This document shows positions 13,931 to 25,973 of a stretch of DNA of 64,000 nt, piece by piece (within the stretch, counting starts at the first letter, position 1; each line of letters starts with the position of its first letter). The stretch covers positions 62,352 through 126,351 of the forward strand of contig VZRG01001964.1 in NCBI GenBank assembly GCA_013397435.1, written 5' to 3'. Source of the stretch: Erythrocercus mccallii. Lineage: Eukaryota > Chordata > Aves > Passeriformes > Dicruridae. A model generated the notes under the pieces. The model worked only from the letters and a program-made list of their open reading frames with translations, had not been told where the DNA came from and made no database searches. The position numbers and the translations under genes are program-made.

Positions 13931-16900
13931 GGAAAACAAGAAACAATCCACAAAATGTTTGATGTTACTGAAAAATTTTTTGAACTGGGACATTTAAGAC
14001 TGTCAGCAATGTTTTTACAGCAGACTAGCTAATACACTTACATAACAAAATTTTAAAACTAGATTTTTATCTGTGCAGGAAAAGGAAAGAAAATATTTGC
14101 AATTGTGTTAGCATACCGTAGTTAGTCCATCATTCTGCAGAAGAATTACTGTGACAAGATGACACATTTGAAGAAAAATACCAAAAGAGACCAAATATTT
14201 CTTCTTAAGTCCCTGATGTGCTACTTACTGGAAAGCTTATGCAATTTAAAAAATTGCAAAGTTTTTCAAAACAGCTGTTTGTTTTAGGGACCAGCATTTT
14301 CTGAGACATTGAGCTGGAACCTCATTTTCAGAAAGAGCTACTTTGAAAAATGGACTTTTTTAGTTGTCCCAAATTGGAAGGTGAAAAAGGAGATTCCCAG
14401 AACTAATATTTCTTTTTGAATACATGTTCTAAATTGTATCACTGGAACACAGGCAGTAGCATAACAGAGACAACACATCATATTTCTCTTTATCTGGTAG
14501 AGAAATGCCATATTTCTTAAAAGACCCCACGTATCTTAATGGAGCTAAGATGAAAATTTGGCTGTAATTGGCAGATTTGAAGAAGTTATTTTATTCTAAC
14601 TTTTTCATGTGAAACCAAATAAACTGTTCAATATATAATTACTTATGAGAGTTCTATGGAGAGAAACCAGTTTTAATTATTTCTTCCAAAAGTGAACAGG
14701 AAATGGAAATTTCCTTCTCAAGAGAATTTTAAATAATGTCAGAAACAAGACATGCTATTAAAAGTGTAAGTTGTCATAATATGGACTTTTTACAATTAGA
14801 TGGTTTCTAAAATGTAATTTGACAATGTTCCTTTAATCCTTTTACATTTTGCTTTTTCTTGGCTAATTAGAATGATTGGCCCTTGTCGTTTTTATAAAAT
14901 CTCTTTATATATTTAAAGCGCATTATCATCCCATCTCATGATCTAACTATAATTATCTTGACTCACAGATAAAGAGATAAATATTAAAAATTTGCTCAAA
15001 CACAACATACATTATGTCTATATCTTCTTAATTTCTGTGTACTTATATAGGAATACACCAATTCCTTATAGGGTGAAATTTTATTTAAAGTGGTTTTTTG
15101 CAGAACAAAGGAAAAAAGCATAGGAATTTCCATGAAGAAATATCCCATGTTCTTCAAACTATTATATCGTGATTTGAAAAACTAGACATATCCCAAATGT
15201 TCATTATTTTTTTAATGCACAAATTTTGTTCATAGCCTTTCTGTTATAGTACTTTGAAAATGCATCATCTGAGACCTACTGCAATTATATGATTTTCATG
15301 CTGTCTTTCTGGACAAAATAACATTTTGGAGTGAGAACACTGGAAATTGCTTCCCTCTTGTCCAAAATCAGGGATACTGCAGGTAGAAGTGGTAGAAAAG
15401 TGAAATGAATGCTGTCTGCTTTCACAAATCTCACCATTATATTCTTCCTCAAAAGAAAGATAATATCCTTTTGTGGGTAGGACACACTTTAGAGGAAATA
15501 CTAGCAGCTAATGCTCTGATGTGGTGTTTTGGTAGTCCATGCACACCAAGATAGAAATGCTCCTCTACTGTGTTAATGTCATGTCAAACTTTTCTAATGA
15601 TTGAGTAAAATTTTCAGCAGAATGAAGCATGTAGCACAATTGCAAAAGCTAGGCTAACCCATGATAAAGAAGTTTAAATGGAGGACTCTTCTTCCAATTC
15701 ATATTCATCAGCTTCTCAAAAGACTGAGTCATAGATATTCATTCCCAGACATCCTTTCAAGAGAAACAGGGCTGAAAATAATTGCATTTGTGTTGCTTGC
15801 AAATGACTGCAACCATGTTTTGCAGGGTTTTTTTTTTTCTGGGAGGTTCCTTATTTCACTTTTTTCAGAGCCCAACTACATGACAGCAGGGTTACTGACC
15901 TTGTGGTCAATGTAATAATCCTCAGCTGCCCTACCACAATTATTGCTCTCATATTTATATCACAGCTGCTGAAGCTTCAGGATATTGCTGCAATACCAAT
16001 AATAAATATTAATATTTCTATAGCAATCAATTGCTCTTAATTACTTTCACCCCAGGAGCCAAGTGGAAGAGGAGCCAAGTTCAGAAGAAGAGAGATCCTT
16101 ATTCAGTGCCTTATTTCCAAAGGAGAGAAGCAGTGCAGAGAGAACTGGAAATCTGCCAACAAAAGGAGACACCTGAAAGAGGAAAAGATAAATATTTAGC
16201 CACTGAGATCTGTTAAAGTACAAAACATTATCTATAATTCAGATTCAAAATTACTGTATTTAAATATTATCACAACTGTACAAGAAATACTCCTCCTATG
16301 CTGGCAAGTTACAAAGTAAATGTGAGACATGTACCTCAGTGTTAACTTATTTCTTCTCCCCTGAAAGTGGGGCTGTCTCTGGAACATTTTTTTGAACTGT
16401 TCCTATATTTGTACTTTTTTCATGCTATAGTTAGATCTTTATCACAACTCCAAGGCTGAACAGTGGAAAAACTGGACAAAAAGATTGCTCCAGAATGATT
16501 CATCCGTTGGAGACCTTGATCCAAATTTTGTGCAGAAGGGTTGAGGATTGAGCTCGTTGAGGTGAAAGGTGGCAGAGGGAAGCTGCCATGGCCACCCAGC
16601 AGAGGCAGTGGGTGCTGTGCTTATGGAGGCTTTGCCAAGGGGAGCTTCACACTAGCCATGCCTGCAGCTTTCAAAACTACCCTGCCTGTCCATGCCAGCA
16701 CCACCACCTGGTGCCAGGGAATGACACCCCCTGGATTTAAAGACCTTTGCTGCTGCAACAGGGCTTGGGAGTAACTGGCTGAGGGGCAACTTGATCTCTT
16801 ATGAATAGCACAGGGGAAAATGATGGAAGAGCTGGAGCTGAACTTCTCATCCTCTGGCTTCCTATAAAGACTCAGTGACCTGTCACCTGGTGGTTCATGA

Positions 16901-19900
16901 GGAGTTTAGACAGGGAAAAGTCATCCAGGAGTGCTGTCCTCTGAGAGGAGGAAAGAAGGAAATTCAACAGCACAGGAAAGCAGCCCATCTGGAATGAACA
17001 AGGAGATTAACCTCTTGAGAGAAGAGAGATCCAGAGAGGATTTTAAAAGAGTCTTTATACCTGCAGAGGATTGCATAATATAGTATTTTGTTTTTACATA
17101 AAATGGAGTAAATAATTTTGCAGTATTGACAACTCTCCCTCTCTCGAGAAACTATTCTCTGTCTCTTGTTGTTCTGATTATTATTATGGTTGAGCTATCA
17201 TAGAGTACCACCTTCCTTTTTTTCCTTCTTAGGAATGGAATAACTACTTTTTCATGTAGGTGGTGAGAGGAATAAGGAGAAACTGATTTTAATGCTTCCA
17301 AAAAATCTTCGCTGTGTCAGTAATTTCTTTATCCAGCAATGGTCTGCAGTCATAGGAAACATAATTTCCACTGTATCACTCCATTAGCAGTGTAGGATGT
17401 ATCACAGAAGAGCATCTTAGCTTCAGGCCCTGAGAGAGGTCTCTAGGTATGTCTTGTGAAGGCATGTATACAGAATAAAAGCTGCTTCCAAAGACTGCAA
17501 AGCTGAGAGCCTGGAGGTGTTTCTACCTGGAGCTTTGACTATCAGTGGAGATAAATAGCATCTATGGAAAAGTCTGGCGTTTTAGCAGCCAATATTTGGC
17601 CACTAAAGAGAAAAAGGCTGACTAGGGCTACAAAAAGGACTAGGAATGTACTGAAAGTTCTTAGGAGATACAGGAAAGTTTCAGTTTGTGCTCTGGATAT
17701 GATGTAGGGTTTATACAAAAGGGAAGACTGCTTTTATGAGCACTGCAGCATAGAGAGGTGGGTAAATTTAGATCTGGCTGGGAAGAGAACCCAGTGTGGT
17801 ATTTATCTGAGATATGCAATCATGCAAAGTTGAAATATGTAGAGAGATTTTGCTTCTCTATCATAATCTTCAAAAATCTTCTGGTCATTTTCAATGGTTC
17901 AGATGATAGTCTTTGTTCAGTCTTTATCAGATAAGAAACATCAGTGAGAATATTTGGATGCTGAATCAGGAGCAGGGGAATATGGAGGGATCTCACATCA
18001 GGTTACGAAAAAGGAAAAGAAATGGAGTTATTGCCTCTCACTAATCTGTCAAAATAAAGTTTCCAGAAACTAAATCTTCTTTACAGCACTTTGGTAGATA
18101 GACAAATGTTGGAGAACTCAACACATTGACTGGTGAGGTTGCTGGGCAGCACAACACCAGGGTCCTTGCCCTGGCCAGGCAGGTGGATGGGTGGTTTTGC
18201 CATGTTTGCAGATGTCTCCACCTTTTTTGCATTGCTGTGCTTCTTCTGGCTGGCACTTTGTCAGCTAAACTCAAAAATTTTGTTTGATTGTCATCAATTG
18301 TTTGGTTATTAAAAACAAGCTGTCATGCTATGCTGGCAGCCTACAAATAATTAAGTGTATCCTGTCCTCTGTTTCCAAAACAGAGTTACAATAATGTCAA
18401 GATATGGTAATCTAGAAAAAGGCAATGGGAAACAGGAGCAGACAGACATGTAGGATGTTTCTGTGTCTCCAACATGTTCATTAATTTTGGGGATTATAGC
18501 CTTGCACCCCAGACTGCCACATTGCAACATCCACCCCAAGAAAACGGGGAGCAACAGTGGGGATGAATAAAAAGCAAGTATTAAGGTATATGTGGGAGCA
18601 GGGGGAGAGTAGGATGAAAGACTGCAGGTTTCTCACTTTTCTTTCTGTGGAGAATGTTTTTCTTACTAACATTGATGATGTCAGGCCTTCATCCCTCCTC
18701 TTTGTAACAGCACTGTGAAGGTGGAAGCAGACTCCCTTAGGGAAGCTGGAGGATTACGTCCATTCCTCACAGCACATCTCAGGGGGTATGTGCTCTGCTC
18801 ACATGGTGCAACATCCACCTCATGGCAGGGTGCTCTTCTCTTTCCCCCCAGTCACACAGATCCCATCAACAGGAGCCCTGGCAGAGGCCAAGTGGTGCTG
18901 GGCTTCACCTGCCTGTGGATACTGTCCCAAAGTCACTATCCCCCCGGAGCTACTGGCAGAGCTAGGAATACAGCATTTGTTCCTGTTTGTGTGCTTAAGT
19001 TGCTCATGGGAGAAAAACCACCAAGTCATACAGGACTTCCAAGAAGGAGGATTAGAAACCACCAGTGAGCCAAGCATCAGTATCCATTTCATGTGTGATA
19101 TGATTAAATGGTATTTTCAGCTTTCTTTTAACCATCATTGTTTTGGACTCTCTCTACCCTATTTATTATATTAATATTTTACTATATACTTTGCTAAACA
19201 TTGACAGCCATTTACTTTTATTGCACTGCTGTATCTTTGCCTCTCCTGAGCACTTTAATTGTATTAGGTGCTTTGGACATATCTGTTATTGTTGCATAGC
19301 AGAGGAGTGATATCTCTGGACATTTATAAAATCTCTTTTTATAAATGATTTTGAAGCAACACATGGCTTTAGAAATCATACCCCAGACTTTCTGTTCAGG
19401 ACTGCGTGTCTAATGGAGGTATATAGTTACTGAATGTAAGAGAAACCAATACGAGAAAGGGAAAGAATCATCTCAATTTGACATTTAGTAAAGAATTTTG
19501 GGCTTTATAAAGTGCCTTCTATAGCAGGAAACATCTGAAAAAAATTTACAGATCTTTTCAGCCTATTTCCCTTCCCTGCATCACCTTCAAATTTTGTTCT
19601 ATAATGGAAAAACCTTTTATTTTTCTTTCTTGCTTGTCTCACTCTCTCCAATTACCAGTGCAGGGGCCAAGAAAAGAGGACAATTGCTCCTGATCAGCAA
19701 GAGGATCTCCTTACACTGATGAGCCAAGGACAGGAGCAGTTTAGCTGAAGCAAGTACAAAACCTTTTTCAGCACTATTAAGAAAAGCATGTGGTCAAGGA
19801 GCTGATACAACATATTTTCAGTTGGGTTTCCTTTGCCAGCTCTGCAAACTCTTTTGTCTTTTCTTGTAGAGTGATTGTTTCCTTCTTAAATGCAACAACT

Positions 19901-20224
19901 TCAGAACCACCTAAGCATCCTAAGGAGTACCTGCAATTGAAAGTCAGTCAAGCTGACACTCCTGTGTGCCTGTGGTACTTCTAGAAGGTTTGACCAGCAG
20001 AAGCTAAGAAAACCCAGAGGAAATGGCTTGACTAGTTAAATTTTGAATTTTTCCCATATGTCAACAACTCTTGCACTGGAGAATACAACACACTACATGC
20101 AGTCTCAGAAGTGCCAGGCAGAATGGAATAATCACTTCTTTCTGTCGGCTGATTACCCTTTTTCTAAAACATCCCAGTGCTTGTTTGGCTGCCTTTGCTA
20201 CACAGAAGCACTGTGGAGTCATGT
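13931..20224. other. no gene recognised; AT-rich DNA with two GC-richer islands
   Basis: Mostly AT-rich. Locally GC-richer patches lie at about 16540-16770 and 18700-19080. They carry frames of 77, 117 and 128 codons in overlapping phases on the plus strand and one of 90 on the minus strand. None shows a familiar domain, and overlapping open phases argue against selection on any one of them. Confidence 0.55.
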
Positions 20225-20660
20225 TCAGTTCTCTCAGTCTTTTTGTGCAAAGCTGCTTTTTCCAGCCCTTCCATCCCTGGCCTGCACTGTTGCATGGGGT
20301 TATTCCACCCCTCGTGAGGAACTTGGCATTTGCCTCTCAAGATGTTCATGGTCCTGTCTGTCCATTTCTACAGTCTGTATATGTCTCTCTGAGTAGCGAT
20401 CACCCCCTCTGTCATGACAGCTGCTCTCCCTGGGTTGGTATCATCTGCAACCTTGCCAGGAGTGAGCTCTTTCTCATCACTCTGGTTGTTAACAGTCGTA
20501 ATAAATCATATTGTCCCAGTACTAGTTCCTGTGGGATGCCACTGGTATGACTATCAGCTGGACTTGTTACTGCATATTGACACTGTTGGAGCCACTGTTT
20601 TCCACCCTCTCATCAACCCAGTCCATAGTTCTCCAGTTTGTTTATGGAGAAACCATAGTC
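20225..20660 (-). mobile_element. CR1 LINE fragment, internal part
   Basis: On the plus strand this reads like the complement of the CR1 3' half. Landmarks in order are GTTGCATGGGGTTATTCC (20288 on), GTATCATCTGCAACCTTGCC (about 20440), CCCAGTACTAGTTCCTGTGG (about 20515) and CAACCCAGTCC (about 20615). The 159-codon plus-strand frame 20071-20550 is largely antisense to this and is not a gene. Divergence looks substantial. Confidence 0.75.
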
Positions 20661-20859
20661 TCTCTGCTCCTCTGTTACAGTGCTTAACCACTCTCAACAG
20701 TGAAGATTGTTTTCTGTATATCCAGTCAAATTTACTTTTTCTGAGACTTTTGATCATTGATTTTTTTATTTTTTGCTGTGTACCTCAGAGATGGGCTCCA
20801 TCTTCCCTATAAATCTACTTTCACTTGTAGCAGATAGAAATTAAATCCCTTTCCACCAA

Positions 20860-21085
20860 CCCTTCTCCAGCACGAAGAAATGCAGCTACATCCATCTTTC
20901 CTCACAGAGCATGTTCTCCAGTTCATCTATCCATCTTCATAACACTCTGCCAAACTTGATGTTGTTATCACTCGCTCTCCAGCAGGGACCCAGAACTGGA
21001 CAGAATGCTCTACATGCAGGCTCAGGACTGCCAAGTAAAGGGGAATGTTTCCTTAAACCTCCTGGCTACGCCCAAGGTGGTCTCT
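20860..21085 (-). mobile_element. second CR1 LINE fragment, more 3' part
   Basis: Plus-strand landmarks typical of minus-strand CR1 are CTCACAGAGCATGTTCTCCAG (20902 on, first 20 bases diagnostic), CCAGCAGGGACCCAGAACTG (about 20979-20998) and GACTGCCAAGTAAAGGGGAA (about 21026-21045). In a single minus-strand CR1 this part should lie at lower coordinates than the 20225-20660 fragment, but here it lies higher. The two are therefore separate insertions or a rearranged copy. Confidence 0.75.
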
Positions 21086-21728
21086 ACCTCCAAAGCAGAA
21101 GAGAAGAGGCAAGGAGAAGGCTCTGCAGGCAACAGGAACTGTGGTATGTCCTGGAGTCCAAGGGTCCCCACCACCTTGCTTGGAGAGCTGGCTGATGTGT
21201 ACCCCAGATTTCATTTGGACAATGTGAGTGCCTTTCATTTCTGAAGATGCCAGGACACAGAGGTATGTGTATGACCCCAATTTTGCTCCTATGTGATGTT
21301 TGAAGGCATCTGGTGCTAGATATTCTAAAAGTCTTGCTAGGTCCTGCTTGCTGTGCTATAGTCTAAAGACTGATCAGACTGGAAGGTGGCAATCCCTACC
21401 CTGTATAAACAGTACAGGAGGGGTATGGCTGAGAGGACGGGGGCTCGGAGTGTTGTTCTGACATGCACAGCCCATGCCTGTGGGACTTACATGGTAGTTG
21501 TAAATTTGATTTGGCTGTGTATGACAAGCCTTATCTGTATGTTGTGGTCTTGCCTGTGAACAGAACAACCCCAGTGGGGCGCAGATTAGATTTGTTTGGG
21601 AAGCATAGTCAAAACTAGGCATTTTTCCCTTTGGAAAATAGGTGTGCTTTGTGCAGACATCTGTGGGAAAGATAAACAAGTAGAATAGTGATCCATTGGG
21701 TGCAAAGATAAGAGCTAATTAATCGTAC
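21086..21728. other. no gene recognised
   Basis: Sequence between the CR1 fragment and the ERVL-type LTR. Short frames (up to about 100 codons, minus 21374-21679) have no recognisable domain. Confidence 0.5.
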
Positions 21729-22388
21729 TGATTTTGCCTGGATAGAGTTAATTTCCTAGTAGCTTGTGTAGTGCTGTATTCTGTATTTGTGCTGAAAACA
21801 GCATTGACAACACCCCAATTCTCTAGCTATTGCTGGACAGTCCTTTAAAACATCATGGCTGTTTCTGCTTCTCACACTGGCCTGCCAGGGAGGAGGGTGG
21901 GGGTCCACAAGAAGGTGGGAGGAAAAACAGCTGGGACAGCTGAACCCAATGGAAAAAATTGGAGATTTGATAATATATGACACATGACATTTTGCTCAGC
22001 AATAAAAGCTGTGGAGAAAAGCAGGAAGGATGAATGTTTTCAGTGACACCAGGGTCAGAAGTTGGACTTTGATGATCCTTGTGGGTCTCTTTCAACTGAG
22101 GATATTCCATGATTCTATACCTTATCTTCCTAAGTCACCACTACACGTGATGGAGCCCTGCTTTCCTGGGGTGGGCTTAACACTTGCTATTGTGGAGCAA
22201 TGGTGAACAAATCCTATAAAGAAAATTCTGCTTTATTTAATGTGCAGCTTTTGCTTTACCTATTAAACTGTCTTTATGTCAAACCATGAGTTTTCACACT
22301 CTTGCCCTTCTGATTCTCCTCCCCATCCCACAGAGAGGAGTGAGTTGGGCTGTGGGGCTTAGTTGCCTACTAGGGTTAAACCATAACA
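21729..22388 (+). mobile_element. ERVL-type avian LTR, with a CR1 end inserted
   Basis: The LTR starts TGATTTTGCCTGGATAGAG and ends GGGTTAAACCATAACA. A TATA-like AATAAAAG lies at 22001-22008 and a polyadenylation-type ATTAAA at 22262-22267, placed as expected for a plus-strand LTR. The segment CACGTGATGGAGCCCTGC (about 22144) and the TTTTGCTTTACCTATTAAAC region resemble the common bird ERVL LTR as I remember it. About 85 bp of CR1 3' end interrupts it. No matching target duplication is visible at the ends, so it is probably old. No internal retroviral genes are attached. Confidence 0.75.
22035..22119 (+). mobile_element. CR1 LINE 3' end nested in the ERVL-type LTR
   Basis: Plus-strand GTTGGACTTTGATGATCC followed by GGGTCTCTTTCAACTGAG and the terminal ATTCCATGATTCTATA is the avian CR1 3' end. 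LTR-like sequence lies on both sides (AAGCAGGAAGG before, CTTCCTAAGTCACC after), so this copy inserted into the LTR. The 5' edge is approximate. It is 5'-truncated, as CR1 copies usually are. Confidence 0.75.
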
Positions 22389-25300
22389 TAAATATTTGTG
22401 ATCAGTTCCATGGACAGCATATGAAGGAGTGGTGCAAGATACCCAGTCTTTTTTCTTTTGAATTAAGTAGCTTGGACTTCACTTTTCAGTCTCTGGGAAA
22501 ATTCTAAGTACTCTTTTCTTCCAGAAGGACAAAGTCGATAGCTGTTAAAGGAGGGCTGCCACTGAGCTTGCATAAGGCTGAAGCAAGGCAGGAAAAACAA
22601 GAACTGAGTTCTAGCAATAAACATCAGACCAAGAATGGTGATGTTTCTTCAGCAATTTATTAAGTAGCCCCTCCAAGATACTGGTCGTGCTTGGTTTATT
22701 ACTTTTAGGTTGGTATTTGTGCATGTTTATAAAAATAGAATTAAGATGAAGATTTTTCTGCTGTTTTTGGAGGGTAGGGCAGGAGTTTAGCTTTCTTCCT
22801 TTTGTTTTGTTTATGTATTCTATGTGGTCCCACACTGATACCATAATAAAATATTCTTACCTCTCATAGAGAAGATTTATCGCTGTTTTTAATTAAGAAA
22901 TCATCAGCTAGCATTTGACAAGCCATTTTCAGCCTCATTACAAATGTGTTCTTGATTAAATTTCAGGTATATTCCATATCTTGTAAATCAGAGAAGAGTG
23001 CTTTCTCTTTTTCTACTATTCTATAGTAAACATGACAAATATAATGTCAATAGCATGTGCTTAGCATAAAGTACAATAATGGTAATGGGGAGTTGAAAAC
23101 CATCTAAACCTGCCCCCTCAGAGTGGAACTGAATTCAGTAGCTTCCTCATCTGGAGAGCAGTTAGGAAAGTGTCTGGCCAATCTAGAAGATTTCTTCTTG
23201 TACAGAAAGAGAAAAAAAAGAAGGCTGGAAGACCCTAGTCTGTGGTCTTTTCAGGAATGGGCCTTCAGAGTTGGGGAGATGAAGGAAGATGGAAAAGTAC
23301 TAGAAATCAAAGCTGAGCAGAGGAACTCAGTGCTGCATGCTGTCTGATAGAGGTGCCAGTGCAGAAGAAAAACAGATCAAAAGGGTGTGTGTTTTGGGGG
23401 GATGGTATCAGTGTCTTAGAGACAAAAGGTGAGACAAAGGGAATATATAAGAAGGGGACAAGTACGAATCACTCAGTTTTTCATGTCAACAAAACTGAAA
23501 TTACAGCTCTAAAAATTAAAACGGAATATCAAAACATGATGGCAGGAAGGATAAAACTCATTAATGGACCTCACAGGACTTGCCTAAATGCCTTACCTGA
23601 TATAGCTTAAAAGAAAAAAACAAAACAAAACGAACAAACAAAAAAAACCAAAAGACCCTAGAAGAATATATTCTTCTCTTTTGAAAGATGCTGGGCATCT
23701 TCTCTCCACTAAACTTGGTGTACCTGAGTAGTCTGACTGTCTGACCCAAAATGTCTATGGCTGGTTACTTCCCACAGAACATTTCCATTCTGACATCTCC
23801 TCTTTTTCCTTTCTTGATAAACCAAGTTTAAGTTTGGCTGGGGCTTGTCTTAAGGTAGTTGAAAGATGCTCTGCACTCTGGTTGTCACTAGAAAAAAACT
23901 TGTTTCTGTGTCTTCTCTCACACTATTATCTGTCTGATGATGTCTGGGAAAGCACCTAAAAGCCAAGGACAAGTACCAAGTAGAAGGTGTACAGGTGACA
24001 GTAATTGTCATAGACATCTATTCTTCACTCTGTATTTTTTATCTATTTTAGGTCTTACGGAACCTAAATTTGAGGTACCTTGGAAACTGTCTGGTGTTCT
24101 CTGTAATAGTTCTCCTGGTCTGGTCAGGAGTGACTTCTGAATTATTAATAGTGCTACTTAACTGCATTCAGGTGATGCTTCAATGTGTTTACCACCACCA
24201 GGCTACCTTCTCCACCCCTTTTACAGAGCCTAGTACAATTTCTAAGTGGTGAATATTTTAAATAAGGTTGAACCACCCTGGAATTGATGTTAGCTTTGCT
24301 GATGCCTAACAAAAAGGAGTGTACAAGCTGAAAAATACAAAATTGATTTCACATTTGTTTGCAGCAGCATGACATGAAATTGCAATGGGTTGGAAACAAA
24401 AGGAAGTTCTATGTCTAGAAGAAAGAGGCTGAAAGGATGTTTGGAAGTGATGATAATAGAAAAGTTAACTGATGTCAGAAGTGATTACACAGGAGGCTTC
24501 TATGCTCTATAGCTGCCTCTCTACAACTACATTCAGCAAAGTTCAGCAATATCCATTGCCTGATGCCCCCAGCTGCCACTGCATTCTTTCACACTTTTGC
24601 AAATGCTGGTTAATATAACATTTTCCTGCTCTGCTGCTTAAAGGATGCATATCAAAAAGATGGCTTAATTACCAAACGGCTCTGATGAGTAACATGGAAA
24701 TAGTGCCACGTGGTATCCTCACTACTAATACTACGTCCACTGCATTTTTCTTGAACTTGCTTTAATCTGACAGCTTTTATTTCTGCCCTGTGCTAGAGTT
24801 ATGTTTTTCCTTTGATCAAAATAAAAATAATGAGAAACGCAAAGCACAGGCTTGGTAGAAATATTAATCCATATTTTTATTGGGACATATAATCCTAAAA
24901 TACCTGCTCTTTTCTTGAACTAGAATCTTAAACCACACTGTAAGTAGAGTTAAATTGGTAGGGTTCTATTTATTTTTTTCTCACTCCTCCATCTCTTACC
25001 TGTGTGACTCATTACCCTCCTTTAATTTCCTCAGCAAGATAAAACTGAATATCAGAGGTCAGTACACATCTTAGTTTTCAAATGACAAAAACTGAACTTG
25101 TGTGCATGAAAGTCTAATCAACAGAGCTGAGCAGAAATTTTGTGATCTAATGTTTTCTCATAAGAAAATGCAGATTTGAACATCATCTAATGGAACAGAG
25201 GGAAAGAGGACAAAAAAGGCATTTTCATAAGGTAAAAAATTCTATTTAGAAGCACTTATGCAGTAATATTCCAATACTTCATTTTGAAACAACTTATAAT

Positions 25301-25412
25301 TTGCTTATTATTTGGATTAGAAATTTAAGTTCTGATAATGATAAAATAGCTCTAGACTATTTAATTATTATATTTTAAACATTGATTATAAATTTGGTAT
25401 ATTCTTTTACAG
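22389..25412. other. no gene recognised; includes an A-rich run
   Basis: AT-rich DNA with frames under 90 codons. An A-rich run with AAAC repeats lies at about 23608-23655. No other repeat was identified. Confidence 0.55.
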
Positions 25413-25905
25413 TCATAGAATCACAGAATGGCTTGTGTTGGAAGGGACCTTAAAGATCAGCAAGTTTCAACCCTACTGTCCTGTCAGGGAACCTTCCATT
25501 AGACCAGGTTGCTGAAAGCCCAGTCCAACCTGGCCTTGAACACTTCCAGAGATGGGGCATCCACAACCTCTCCAGGCAACCTGTTCAACTGTTTCACTAC
25601 CCTCACAGGGAATAATTTTTTCCTGAAATCTAATCTAAATTGCTTCTCTTTCAGTTCAAAGCCTTTACCTCTTGTCCTATCTCCTCTCCAGCTCTCTTGT
25701 AGGCCCCTTTTAGTTACTGACAATTGTAATAATGTCTCTCTGTAGCCTTCTCTTCTCCAGGCTGAACAGCCCCAACTGTCGTCTGTGTGTCTTTATAGAA
25801 GAGGAGCTCCAGTCTTTTCATCTGGACTTGCTCCAACAGGTCCACGTCTTTCTAGTGCTGGGAACCCCAGACCTGGATGTAGAACTCCAGGTGGCATCTC
25901 ACAAG
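25413..25905 (-). mobile_element. CR1 LINE 3' fragment, 5'-truncated
   Basis: Plus-strand TCATAGAATCACAGAATGG at 25413 is the complement of the CR1 3' terminus. It is followed by TTGGAAGGGACCTTAAAGAT and, further on, CAGGCTGAACAGCCCCAACT. The minus 74-codon frame (25499-25723) reads as the degraded C-terminal end of a CR1 reverse transcriptase, with RTRGKGFELK and a LNRLPGEVVDAPSLEVFKAR stretch. It is about 490 bp, with the rest missing. This is the best preserved CR1 in the window. Confidence 0.92.
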
Positions 25906-25929
25906 AAAAAAGCAGAGGGGGAGAATTAC

Positions 25930-25973
25930 CTGATGCTGAATATTTAGAAATTTGTAGAAATACTCAGCATCAG
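25930..25973. repeat. 16-bp inverted repeat, one mismatch, 12-nt loop
   Basis: Arm 1 (25930-25945) is CTGATGCTGAATATTT. Arm 2 (25958-25973) is its reverse complement except for one position, which could form a G-T type pair. The loop is 12 nt. It lies 25 bp past the recognisable end of the CR1 fragment. The arms could be the ends of a very short inverted-repeat element, or a snapback product made when the CR1 inserted. Confidence 0.9.

Noticed and set aside
20071..20550. 159-codon plus frame
   Set aside because: Largely antisense to a CR1 fragment.
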